From Cupriavidus agavae (GTDB lineage Bacteria; Pseudomonadota; Gammaproteobacteria; Burkholderiales; Burkholderiaceae): a stretch of 64,000 bases of DNA. Made by a program: the position numbers and the translations under genes. The notes under the pieces are model-generated. The model ran no database searches. It was not told the origin of the DNA and saw only the letters and a list, made by a program, of their open reading frames with translations. Position 1 is the first letter of the stretch, and each line of letters begins with the position of its first letter. Positions 49,880 through 60,299 of this stretch are shown here, piece by piece. The stretch lies in the NCBI RefSeq assembly GCF_004217045.1, contig NZ_SGXM01000004.1, positions 307,560 through 371,559 of the forward strand, written 5' to 3'.

Positions 49880-50788
49880 TCAGTGACGCTTCTGGCGGCG
49901 CCATTCGCCGGGGTTGATGCCCACGACCTTGCCGAAGGTGCGCGTGAAATGGCTCTGGTCGGCAAAGCCGCAGAGCTGGGCGATCTCTCCGAGCGGCAGG
50001 CTTGTGTGAGTGAGGTAATGCCGGGCGCGCTCGATCCGCTGCAGCACCATCCAGCGGTGCGGCGGCATGCCGGTACTGGCGCGGAACGCCTTGGCGAAGT
50101 GTGCGCGCGAGAGGTTGCAGGCCTCGGCCAGCGTTTCCAGCAGGATCTCGCCGTCGAGATGGGCCATGATCAGCGCCTTGGCGCGTTCCTCCTGCCAGGG
50201 CGCCAGCCCGGCCTGCACGCGCCGTGACGGCACCTGCACCCCGGCGTAGCGCTGCACCAGATGAGCGCGCAGGGCCAGCGCCATGTGGTCCACGAACAGC
50301 GCCGACGCCTGCTCCGGCTGCGCCAGCGCCGGCAGCAGCGCCTGGCTCAGGTGATGGACCACGGGGTCGGACACGGCCAGGTGGGGCGGGCAGTGCAGAT
50401 GCTGCACGGCGCGAATGCCGAGGTCTTTGGCGGTCTCGGTCAGCGCGGCCTGCGGGATGTAGAACTGCATGCAGTCGTACTGGCCGATCAGGTTGGCCGA
50501 CCAGTTGCGCTCCAGGTCGTAGATCGCCAGCCAGCCGGCGCCGTACGGCACATGTGGCGCGGGCCGGCCGCCGAGCCAGAGCTGCTGTTCGCCGAATGGC
50601 CGCAATTGCAGGATGACCAGATAGGCGGGTTCCCGTTCATAGGGGTCCGTCATGCCCGAATGGCGCCGGGTGCTGTGCACCCGCGTGATGCCGACCGGCG
50701 AATACGGCAGCGCGTGGCTGACGATCGTCTGCGTGATCTCCGCGTGCATGTGCGCGGAATATTGCCAGGTCGAATCGGTGTCGGGCAT
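49880..50788 (-). CDS. AraC-family transcriptional regulator
   Basis: A 302-residue AraC regulator. The C-terminal DNA-binding domain is clear (ALIMAHLDGEILLETLAEACNLSRAHFAKAFRASTGMPPHRWMVLQRIERARHYLTHTSLPLGEIAQLCGFADQSHFTRTFGKVVGINPGEWRR), with two helix-turn-helix units. The N-terminal part (YLVILQLRPFGEQQLWLGGR, AGWLAIYDLERNWSANLIGQYDCMQFYIPQAALTETA) is the effector or dimer domain. The start at 50788 lacks a ribosome site; an in-frame start farther upstream exists. The gene follows katG tail-to-head on the same strand with only a strong palindrome between them; a regulatory link to katG is not shown. Confidence 0.88.
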   Translation of the reverse strand: MPDTDSTWQYSAHMHAEITQTIVSHALPYSPVGITRVHSTRRHSGMTDPYEREPAYLVILQLRPFGEQQLWLGGRPAPHVPYGAGWLAIYDLERNWSANLIGQYDCMQFYIPQAALTETAKDLGIRAVQHLHCPPHLAVSDPVVHHLSQALLPALAQPEQASALFVDHMALALRAHLVQRYAGVQVPSRRVQAGLAPWQEERAKALIMAHLDGEILLETLAEACNLSRAHFAKAFRASTGMPPHRWMVLQRIERARHYLTHTSLPLGEIAQLCGFADQSHFTRTFGKVVGINPGEWRRQKRH

Positions 50789-50882
50789 GGTGGTTCGGGG
50801 CCCGACGCGAGGAAAGGACAGGGGGCGTGGCAGTCGGGCGCTTGCGCCCGGCATTTAAGCACAGGTCGGCCGGTACCGCCAT

Positions 50883-50908
50883 GGCGGGGCGCCGCGCGGC
50901 GCCCCGCC
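50883..50908. terminator. 26-bp perfect GC palindrome downstream of katG
   Basis: GGCGGGGCGCCGC at 50883-50895 is followed immediately by its exact complement at 50896-50908, a 13-bp stem closed by the central four bases. It lies 25 bases after the katG stop. Without a T tract it is a possible weak terminator, an mRNA-stabilising hairpin or a protein site. Confidence 0.5.
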
Positions 50909-50933
50909 CGGGCCTGCGCGTCAGGCGCGCAGG

Positions 50934-53222
<2,289 letters not shown>

Positions 53223-53336
53223 CTAGTCGCCTGAATTCCCGTAAAGCCGCGGCCGCCTCCGCGCCGGGCAGGGTGCCGCACGAAGACTATAGGCGAGCCG
53301 CCCCGTCAACCAAATGTGAGCTTTGTAATCGCCGCG

Positions 53337-53351
53337 ATAGGGCGCCGCTAT
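53337..53351. promoter_or_regulatory. weak OxyR-like half site upstream of katG
   Basis: ATAG-N7-CTAT has the spacing of one OxyR dimer motif (ATAGntnnnanCTAT), but the inner T and A are absent and the second half site is not properly spaced. Its place 148 bases upstream of katG makes it worth testing only because katG is a classical OxyR target. Confidence 0.25.
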
Positions 53352-53468
53352 GGCACTTGCGTCGCGTGAGCGGGGCGCGGGTTTGTCCCACCATTGCGGG
53401 GCGGGCGTTGTCCTATAGTTTCGTTACTCGATATGACAGCGGCGGTTCAGCGCGCGGAGGGTGCGAAC

Positions 53469-53936
53469 ATGGCAATGGCTGGCAAGCTGGCAAGGTGCCT
53501 GGGCAGGAACGAGAGCCGGTACGACATCGTGCGGCGCCCTGACGGCATGACCGCAACCGCATCGGCCCCGCCGGTGCCGCGCGACCGACTGGCCCGCGCG
53601 GTGCTGCTGGAAGACCGGCGCGGCTATCTGGTCGCGGTGATTCCCGCCTCGCACCGGCTGAAACTGGCCGAACTGCGCGCCCAGACCGGCCGCGAGTTGA
53701 CCCTGGCGCATGGCGATGGCGTACGCGAAGTGTTCCGGGACTGCCGCGCCGACGCGCTGCCGGCCGTGGGCATGGCCTACGGCACGCAGACCTGGCTCGA
53801 TGACAGCCTGCTCGGGCATCCGGACGTCTATTTCGAAGCTGGCGACCACGAGGCGCTGGTCCACATGCATGTGGACGAGTTTGCCGTGCTGATGGCGGAC
53901 GCGCCCCGTGGCCATTTCGCCCACCGCGTGATGTAG
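53469..53936 (+). CDS. YbaK/EbsC-family aminoacyl-tRNA deacylase-like protein
   Basis: A 155-residue protein whose core (residues 35-155) resembles the YbaK/ProRS-associated editing domain: ARAVLLEDRRGYLVAVIPASHRLKLAELRAQTGRELTLAHGDGVREVFRDCRADALPAVGMAYGTQTWLDD. These proteins hydrolyse mischarged tRNA, typically Cys-tRNA(Pro) or Ala-tRNA(Pro). The lysine in HRLKL is the expected position of the catalytic residue. Divergence from the typical fold (FAHRVM tail, no K-rich motif) leaves the specificity unclear. GGAGG lies eight bases before the ATG at 53469. It diverges from katG. A run of eight T residues after the stop has no hairpin before it. Confidence 0.75.
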   Translation: MAMAGKLARCLGRNESRYDIVRRPDGMTATASAPPVPRDRLARAVLLEDRRGYLVAVIPASHRLKLAELRAQTGRELTLAHGDGVREVFRDCRADALPAVGMAYGTQTWLDDSLLGHPDVYFEAGDHEALVHMHVDEFAVLMADAPRGHFAHRVM

Positions 53937-54094
53937 CCGCCCCGCGCCGCCACGTTTTTTTTCGCTGCGGCGCAGCAAATGTCGGCGTGACACCGACAGT
54001 CACGTCAGCCCGCGCAGGGTAGGATTAGGCGCATTTGTGTGCCGACCGGATTCCAGCCGGTCGGCTGCCCCTGTCCCCATCTGGCCCTGTCGGC

Positions 54095-57000
54095 ATGCAA
54101 CCGTCCTCCCTGCACCGCTTTCTGTTCGGTTCGATCCTCGTTCCGGTGGCCGTGGCCGTCGTGTTCGGCATCGACGTGCTCACCCCGCTAGGCATAGCCG
54201 CCTGGATTCTCTACCTCGTACCGGTCTGCCTGACGCTCTACGGCGAGAATCCGCGCCTGCCGCTGATCATCGCGGCCGTGATCACGGTACTGGTCGGCGT
54301 GGGTTATTACCTGTCGCCCGGCAGCACGGTCAATGTGATGTTCACGCTGATCAACCGGGCGCTTGGCGTGGCCATGGCCTGGTTCCTCGCCGTGGTGGTC
54401 TATCGCTACCTCGTCGCGCAAGCGGAGATGCAGCGCGTGGTCTGGCTGCAGGACGCCCAGGTGCGCGTGCACCAGGCGGTGCGCGCCGCCCAGTCGACCG
54501 GCAATGTCGGCGATACGCTGATCAAGGCACTGGCCCAGACACTCGATGCGCACGTGGGCGTGGTCTTCCAGGCCGAAGGCGACCAGTTGCGCCGCGTGGC
54601 GTCGTGGGCGCTGGCCAATGCCGACAGCGTGCCGGCCACGCTCGCGCCGGGCGAGACGCTGGCCGGGCAGGCCATGGCCGAGAACCGCGTGATGGCGCTG
54701 GGCGGACTGCCGGCCGACTACCTGCAGATTTCGTCCGCGCTGGGCCGCACCGCACCCAACGAGATCGTGGCCGCGCCACTGACCGCCGAGGGCGAGGTGG
54801 TGGGCGTGGTGGAACTGGGTTTCGTGTCGATGCGCCGGGATACCGCCGAGGTGGTGGAACTGCTCGAACGGATTGGCGAGCCCGTCGGCATGCTGCTGCG
54901 CGCGGCAGCCTATCGCGGCCGGCTGGAGACGCTGCTGGGCCAGACCCAGCGCCAGAGCGAGGAACTGCAGGTTCAGCAGGAGGAACTGCGCGTCTCGAAC
55001 GAGGAACTGGAGGAGCGCGGCCGGGCGCTCATGGATTCGCAGGCGCGGCTCGAAGCCCAGCAGGCCGAGCTGGAACAGACCAATGTCCAACTTGAGGAAC
55101 ACTCGCAGCGCCTGGAGGCCCAGAAGCGCGAGATGCTGTCGTTCCAGGCCGAACTGGCCGCCAACGCGCGCGCGCTGGAGCGTTCGAACCAGTACAAGAG
55201 CGAGTTCCTGGCCAACATGTCGCACGAGCTGCGTACACCGCTGAACAGCGCGCTGATCCTGGCCAAGCTGTTGCAGGAGAACAAGGAAGGCACGCTGAGC
55301 AGCGAGCAGGTGCGCTACGCGGCCACGATCCACGCGGCCAACACCGACCTGCTGAACCTGATCAACGACATCCTCGACCTGTCCAAGATCGAAGCGGGCC
55401 ACCTGGTGATCGAGCCCGAGCCCGTGGAACTGAAGATGTTCGTGCGCTCGCTCGAAAACATGTTCGGGCCGATCGGCGAGCACAAGGGCGTGCCGTTCCG
55501 CATCGACTTCGCGCCCGGCTTGCCCGACGCCGTGGTAACCGATAGCCAGCGCCTGCAGCAGGTGCTCAAGAACCTGCTGTCGAACGCATTCAAGTTCACC
55601 GAGGCCGGCAGCGTCACGCTGGGGCTGTCCGCGCAGGGCGAGGACGCGGTGCGCTTCGAGGTGCGCGACACCGGCATCGGCATCCCGAAAGACAAGCAGC
55701 AGGTCATTTTCGAGGCCTTCCAGCAGGCCGACGGCACCACGAGCCGCCGCTTCGGCGGCACCGGGCTGGGCCTGTCGATCTCGCGCGAACTGGCGCGGCT
55801 GCTGGGTGGCGCGATCACCGTGGTCAGCGAGCCGGGGCAGGGCAGCGTGTTCTCGCTGACCGTGCCGCGCACGCTGATGGCCGATGCCGCCACGCAGGCC
55901 GGTCTGCTGACGCAGGCGCCGGCGCCGGCCCCGGTTCAGCCGGCCCCCGCGCCGCGCGCCGTGCCGCCGGCCCCGGCCCCCGCCACCGAGCCGCTGGAAC
56001 GCGTGCAGCCGGGCTACCCGGCACCGATTCCCGATGACCGCGACCACCGCACGCGCGGCAACCGGCTGATCCTCGTGGTCGAGGACGACACCGATTTCGC
56101 GGGCATCCTCTACGACCTTGCGCACGAACTCGATTTCGACTGCGTGCATGCCACGACGTCGGCACAGGGGCTCGAACTGGCACGCCAGCACCAGCCGTGC
56201 GGCATCCTGCTGGACGTGGCCCTGCCGGACCAGTCCGGCCTGACGCTGCTCGATTGGCTCAAGCGCGATCCGGCCACGCGCCACATCCCCACGCATCTGG
56301 TATCGGTCAGCGACCATGCCGAGGCCGCGCTGCACCTGGGCGCCATCGGCTACACGTTCAAGCCGAGCGAGCGCGACAAGCTGGCCGCGGTGATCCGGGG
56401 GCTGGAAGCGCGCATGTCGGCGGGCAAGCGCCGCGTGCTGGTGATCGAGGATGATCCGTCGCTGCGCGAGAGCATCCGCGCGCTGCTGAAATCGCTCGAC
56501 GCCGAGATCGTGACCACCGACAGCGTGGCCGGCGCCAGGGCGGCGCTGGACGGCTCGCCGTTCGACTGCGTGGTGATGGACATGGTGCTGCCGGACGGCT
56601 CGGGCCATGACCTGCTGGGTCACATGGCCGAGGCCGATTCGGGCGCCATGCCGCCGGTGATCATCTACACGGGCCGCCAGCTCAGCGCCGAGGACGAGCA
56701 GCGCCTGCGCCGCTATTCGAAGTCGATCATCATCAAGGGCGCCCGCTCGCCGGACCGCCTGCTCGACGAGGTGACGCTGTTCCTGCACAGCGTGGAGTCG
56801 TCGCTGCCGCCCGAGCACCAGCGCATGCTGCGCGCCGCGCGCAGCCGCGACGACGCGTTCGACGGCCGCAAACTGCTGCTGGTGGAGGATGATGCACGCA
56901 ACATCTTCGCGCTGTCGAAGGTGATCGAACCGCTCGGCGCCACCGTGGAGATCGCCCGCAGCGGCCGCGAGGCGCTGGACCTGCTCAACAAGGTCGACAA

Positions 57001-57235
57001 CGTGGACCTGGTGCTGATGGACATCATGATGCCGGAAATGGACGGCATCACGGCCATGCGCCACATCCGCCAGGACCCGCGCTACGCCCGCCTGCCGATC
57101 ATCGCGCTGACGGCCAAGGCCATGCAGTCCGACCGCGAGGCCTGCCTGCAGGCCGGCGCCAACGACTACATCGCCAAGCCGATCGATGTGGACAAACTGC
57201 TTTCGCTGTGCCGCGTATGGCTACACGCAAACTGA
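54095..57235 (+). CDS. membrane hybrid histidine kinase, GAF plus three receiver domains
   Basis: A 1046-residue sensor kinase. Four N-terminal membrane helices (FGSILVPVAVAVVFGI, IAAWILYLVPVCLTL, LIIAAVITVLVGVGYYL, GVAMAWFLAVVVYRY) lead to a GAF domain (about 125-270), then a long Gln/Glu-rich coiled coil (275-365: EELQVQQEELRVSNEELEE). HisKA has phospho-His near 376 (MSHELRTPLNSA), followed by the ATPase domain (SNAFKFTEAG, DTGIGIPKDKQQVIFEAF, GTGLGLSISRELARLLGG). Three receivers begin near 657, 778 and 923, each with the acidic pair and phospho-Asp (LLDVALPD, VMDMVLPDG, LMDIMMPEMDG). The GTG at 54035 would add 20 residues. It overlaps the CheR-like gene by 19 bases. Confidence 0.92.
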   Translation: MQPSSLHRFLFGSILVPVAVAVVFGIDVLTPLGIAAWILYLVPVCLTLYGENPRLPLIIAAVITVLVGVGYYLSPGSTVNVMFTLINRALGVAMAWFLAVVVYRYLVAQAEMQRVVWLQDAQVRVHQAVRAAQSTGNVGDTLIKALAQTLDAHVGVVFQAEGDQLRRVASWALANADSVPATLAPGETLAGQAMAENRVMALGGLPADYLQISSALGRTAPNEIVAAPLTAEGEVVGVVELGFVSMRRDTAEVVELLERIGEPVGMLLRAAAYRGRLETLLGQTQRQSEELQVQQEELRVSNEELEERGRALMDSQARLEAQQAELEQTNVQLEEHSQRLEAQKREMLSFQAELAANARALERSNQYKSEFLANMSHELRTPLNSALILAKLLQENKEGTLSSEQVRYAATIHAANTDLLNLINDILDLSKIEAGHLVIEPEPVELKMFVRSLENMFGPIGEHKGVPFRIDFAPGLPDAVVTDSQRLQQVLKNLLSNAFKFTEAGSVTLGLSAQGEDAVRFEVRDTGIGIPKDKQQVIFEAFQQADGTTSRRFGGTGLGLSISRELARLLGGAITVVSEPGQGSVFSLTVPRTLMADAATQAGLLTQAPAPAPVQPAPAPRAVPPAPAPATEPLERVQPGYPAPIPDDRDHRTRGNRLILVVEDDTDFAGILYDLAHELDFDCVHATTSAQGLELARQHQPCGILLDVALPDQSGLTLLDWLKRDPATRHIPTHLVSVSDHAEAALHLGAIGYTFKPSERDKLAAVIRGLEARMSAGKRRVLVIEDDPSLRESIRALLKSLDAEIVTTDSVAGARAALDGSPFDCVVMDMVLPDGSGHDLLGHMAEADSGAMPPVIIYTGRQLSAEDEQRLRRYSKSIIIKGARSPDRLLDEVTLFLHSVESSLPPEHQRMLRAARSRDDAFDGRKLLLVEDDARNIFALSKVIEPLGATVEIARSGREALDLLNKVDNVDLVLMDIMMPEMDGITAMRHIRQDPRYARLPIIALTAKAMQSDREACLQAGANDYIAKPIDVDKLLSLCRVWLHAN

Positions 57236-58125
57236 GGCCACGCACCGCCGGGCCGGCGGCGCTCTCGCTGGCTGTCCCCGAGGCCGAGGCCCCGGACGAG
57301 ACGGCGTTGCCTGATGCCAATTTCGAGATCGAGCTGGAACTGCTGCTGGAGGCGATCTTCCGCAAGTACCAGCACGACTTCCGCCACTATTCGCGCGCAT
57401 CGCTGCGGCGGCGGCTGCAGCAGGCGCTGCGCGACCTGCACCTTGGCACGCTGTCCCAGTTGCAGGACCGCATGCTGCGCGACGCCGGGCTGTTCGGCCG
57501 CCTGTTGCAGTACCTGACGGTGCAGGTCAGCGAGATGTTCCGCGACCCCGCCTACTTCCGCGCGATCCGCGAGCACGTGGTGCCGGTGCTGCAGACCTAT
57601 CCGTCGGTCAACGTCTGGGTGGCAGGCTGCAGCAGCGGCGAGGAGCTGTGGTCGCTGGCCATCCTGTTCGAGGAAGAGGGCCTGGCCGAACGCACGGTCT
57701 TCTATGCCACCGACATCAACCCCGAGGCGCTGGCGATTGCGCGGGCCGGCGTCTACGACGCGGGCCGGCTGCGCGCGTTCGGCGAAAACTATCTGGCGGC
57801 GGGCGGCCGGCGCTCGTTGTCCGACTATTACCATGCGGCGTACGGCAAGGCCAAGTTCCGCGCCCAGCTGATCCGCCAGTCGGTGTTTGCCGACCACAGC
57901 CTGGCGACCGACAGCGTGTTCCAGGAGGCCCACCTGATCTCGTGCCGCAACGTGCTGATCTATTTCGACCGGCCGCTGCAGGACCGTGCGATCGGCCTGT
58001 TCGGCGATGCGCTGGCGCGGCGCGGCTTTCTGGGGCTGGGCAGCAAGGAAAGCCTGCACTTCAGCGCGCATGTCGGCGCATTCGAACCGGTAGCCGCGCA
58101 AGAGCGCCTCTACCGCAAGCTGTGA
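57217..58125 (+). CDS. CheR-type methyltransferase
   Basis: A 302-residue SAM-dependent glutamate methyltransferase of the CheR family. The N-terminal helical domain reads FEIELELLLEAIFRKYQHDFRHYSRASLRRRLQQALRDL; the catalytic part has VSEMFRDPAYFRAIREHVVPVL, the SAM motif VNVWVAGCSSGEELWSLAILFEE, YATDINPEALAIARAG and LISCRNVLIYFDRPLQDRA, all diagnostic. The first 25 residues are variable. The ATG at 57217 overlaps the end of the hybrid kinase gene; a GTG three codons earlier is possible. It is followed by a CheB-like gene after ten bases. No chemoreceptor, CheA or CheW gene lies in the window, so its substrate is probably not a chemotaxis receptor. Confidence 0.92.
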   Translation: MATRKLRPRTAGPAALSLAVPEAEAPDETALPDANFEIELELLLEAIFRKYQHDFRHYSRASLRRRLQQALRDLHLGTLSQLQDRMLRDAGLFGRLLQYLTVQVSEMFRDPAYFRAIREHVVPVLQTYPSVNVWVAGCSSGEELWSLAILFEEEGLAERTVFYATDINPEALAIARAGVYDAGRLRAFGENYLAAGGRRSLSDYYHAAYGKAKFRAQLIRQSVFADHSLATDSVFQEAHLISCRNVLIYFDRPLQDRAIGLFGDALARRGFLGLGSKESLHFSAHVGAFEPVAAQERLYRKL

Positions 58126-58135
58126 GGAGCGATCT

Positions 58136-58759
58136 GTGACAACGGCCTCCGACTCCAACCCCCCGTCCACGGCGGGGCGCCCGTGCGCCGCCGTGGTGAT
58201 GGGCGGTTCGGCGGGCGGCATCGAGGCGCTCACCGCGCTGCTGCCGATGTTGCCGGCGCGGCTGACCGTGCCGGTGGTGATCGTCATGCACCAGCACCCG
58301 TCGATGCCGAGCCTGCTGCCTGAACTCTTCACGGCGCGCTGCGCGCTGCCGGTCAGCGAAGCCGATGACAAGATGCCGGTCCTGCCCGGGCACCTGTACC
58401 TGGCGCCGCCCGACTATCACCTGCTGGTGGAGGCCGACGACGACGCGCCGGGCCAGATGCGGCTGGCGTTGTCGGTCGAGCCGCCGGTGCGGTTCTCGCG
58501 GCCCTCGATCGACGTGCTGTTCGAATCGGCGGCTTTCGCCTGGCGCGAGCGGGTGCTCGGCATCCTGCTCTCGGGTGCCAACGACGACGGCGCGCGCGGG
58601 CTGGCCGCCATACGCGCGGCCGGCGGCCAGGCCTGGGTGCAGGCGCCGGCCACGGCCAAGGTCGACACCATGCCGCAGGAAGCCATCGCGCGTGGCGCGG
58701 CCGAACGAATTCTGAACCTGGAAGAGATTGGCCTCGGTCTGGCCAGCATTACCGAATGA
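58136..58759 (+). CDS. CheB-type methylesterase, receiver-less
   Basis: A 207-residue protein with only the CheB esterase domain. The catalytic triad is visible: S25 in MGGSAGGIEAL, H52 in VMHQHPS and an Asp at 150/151 in SGANDDGARGLAAI. It also has LYLAPPDYHLLVE and FSRPSIDVLFESAAFAW, and the GQAWVQAPATAKVDTMPQEAI tail of the family. Classic CheB carries an N-terminal receiver that controls it; here there is none, so control must be by other means or the adjacent receiver-kinase acts in trans. GAGGAG precedes the GTG start. Its stop overlaps the start of the next gene (ATGA). Confidence 0.92.
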   Translation: MTTASDSNPPSTAGRPCAAVVMGGSAGGIEALTALLPMLPARLTVPVVIVMHQHPSMPSLLPELFTARCALPVSEADDKMPVLPGHLYLAPPDYHLLVEADDDAPGQMRLALSVEPPVRFSRPSIDVLFESAAFAWRERVLGILLSGANDDGARGLAAIRAAGGQAWVQAPATAKVDTMPQEAIARGAAERILNLEEIGLGLASITE

Positions 58760-59904
58760 CCCCTACCATGCCCCCTCCCGTCAAGATCCTCGCCGTCGAC
58801 GATATCGCCGCCAACCTCACGGCCCTCGATGCGCTGCTGGCGAAGCCCGGCGTGGAGATCGTCCATGCCAACTCCGGGGCCCAGGCGCTGGAGGTGCTGC
58901 TCGACCACGATTTCGCGCTGGCCATCCTCGACGTGCACATGCCCGAGATGGACGGCTTCGAACTGGCCGAGCTGATGCGCGGCAGCAAGCGGACCAGCCA
59001 TATCCCGATCCTGTTCCTGACCGCCGCCGGGGAGGACAGCCAGCGCGCGTTCCGTGGCTACGCCACGGGCGCCGTGGACTTTCTGTTCAAGCCGATCGAT
59101 GCGCGCGTGCTGTCGGCCAAGGTGGACGTGTTCGTGCAACTGGCGCAGCAGAAGCTCCAGCTGGCCGAACAGCTCGAAGCCGCCCAGCAACTGCTGAAAA
59201 CCAACGAGATGCTGATGGCCGTGCTTGCGCACGACCTGCGCACGCCGTTGTCGGCGATCATCGCCTCGGCGTCGTTCCTGGGCCGCTTCGGCGGCGAGGA
59301 GAAGATCCGGCCGGCCACCGACCGCATTGCGCGCAGCGGCCAGCGCATGGCGCGCATGGTGGACCAGTTGCTGCACGTGGCGCGCCTGCACGGCGGCCGG
59401 GTGGAACTGCTGCCGCAGCCCGAAGACCTGCGCGCGATCGGCGCGGCCATCGTCGATGAATACGAGGCCTCGCGCGGCCAGCAGTGTCTGTCGCTGGACA
59501 CCTCGGGCGACACCCGCGTGCACGTGGACGGCGGGCTGATCGCCCAGGTGCTGCAGAACCTGGTGGGCAATGCGATGCAGCACGGCGATGCGTCGATGCC
59601 GGTGACGGTGCGCATCGACGGCACGGCGCGCGAGCGGGTGGTGATTACCGTCACCAACGGCGGCGTGATCGAGCCGGCGATGCTGCCCCATATCTTCGAT
59701 GCGTTCCGCTCGGGGGCGAGCCGCACCACGCTCGGCAGCGGCGGCTCGGACGGGCTCGGGCTGGGGCTCTATATCACGCGCGAACTCGTGGTGCTGCATG
59801 GCGGAACGGTGGAGGCGTCGTCGTCCGCTGAATCGGGCACCACCACCTTCACGGTCACGCTGCCGCGCGAGTGCTGCTCGGCGCAGCGGGCGATCCGGAT
59901 CTGA
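58756..59904 (+). CDS. receiver-histidine kinase (response-regulator/kinase hybrid)
   Basis: A 382-residue soluble protein with an N-terminal receiver (KILAVDDIAANLTALDALL, phospho-Asp in LAILDVHMPEMDGFEL, conserved Lys in VDFLFKPIDARVL). A coiled coil follows (LAQQKLQLAEQLEAAQQLL), then HisKA (MAVLAHDLRTPLSAIIASASFL) and ATPase (QNLVGNAMQHGD, GSDGLGLGLYITRELVVLHGG). The input receiver suggests it is controlled by phosphate from another kinase, probably the hybrid kinase two genes upstream. It overlaps the CheB-like gene by four bases and closes the block. The histidine motif L-A-H-D-L-R-T-P is of the HisKA_A type common in non-chemotactic kinases. Confidence 0.92.
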   Translation: MTPTMPPPVKILAVDDIAANLTALDALLAKPGVEIVHANSGAQALEVLLDHDFALAILDVHMPEMDGFELAELMRGSKRTSHIPILFLTAAGEDSQRAFRGYATGAVDFLFKPIDARVLSAKVDVFVQLAQQKLQLAEQLEAAQQLLKTNEMLMAVLAHDLRTPLSAIIASASFLGRFGGEEKIRPATDRIARSGQRMARMVDQLLHVARLHGGRVELLPQPEDLRAIGAAIVDEYEASRGQQCLSLDTSGDTRVHVDGGLIAQVLQNLVGNAMQHGDASMPVTVRIDGTARERVVITVTNGGVIEPAMLPHIFDAFRSGASRTTLGSGGSDGLGLGLYITRELVVLHGGTVEASSSAESGTTTFTVTLPRECCSAQRAIRI

Positions 59905-59994
59905 CCGGGTCGGCGGCGGCCTTGTCCGCATGGCACGTATCCTGCACTCCTTCCCGGCACCGGGCGCCGTTGCCCATCGCTTCGAGGAGAAACC

Positions 59995-60132
59995 ATGCAA
60001 CAGGACGACGTGCAAGACCGTGAACAGAAGATGCAGCGCCTGCGCGGGAACCGGCGCTATACCTGGACCCATCCGATCTTCCTGGTCGCCATCGCGCTGA
60101 TCGTCGTGGGATACGCCGCCACGTTCTGGTAG
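59995..60132 (+). CDS. small single-span membrane protein
   Basis: A 45-residue protein: a charged, helical head (DDVQDREQKMQRLRGNRRY) and one membrane helix (HPIFLVAIALIVVGYAATFW) at the very C-terminus. GAGGAG lies five to six bases before the ATG at 59995, so it is likely translated. It is 90 bases downstream of the receiver-kinase gene and could belong to that unit. No family recognised. Confidence 0.55.
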   Translation: MQQDDVQDREQKMQRLRGNRRYTWTHPIFLVAIALIVVGYAATFW

Positions 60133-60299
60133 GTGGCCGGCGTGTAAGGTTTGCACGCTGGTGCTGAAGATTTCTGACTCCGATATGAAATTTTCTTTGG
60201 CGCAGGCGCGGGGCAGGGCGATTCGGGCACGATAGCTGGTCAGTTTGCCGCACATGCGTCCTGAAACCGGTCCATCGCCCGCCTGCCCGCCTGCCCGCC

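Noticed and set aside
53951..53962. T8 run after the YbaK-like gene as a rho-independent terminator
   Set aside because: No GC-rich stem lies immediately before the T run; the nearest small stem (GCTGC/GCAGC) comes after it.
58136..58759. Calling the CheR/CheB pair part of the flagellar chemotaxis system
   Set aside because: There are no MCP, CheA, CheW, CheY or flagellar genes nearby and the CheB lacks its receiver; context points to a kinase-linked module instead.
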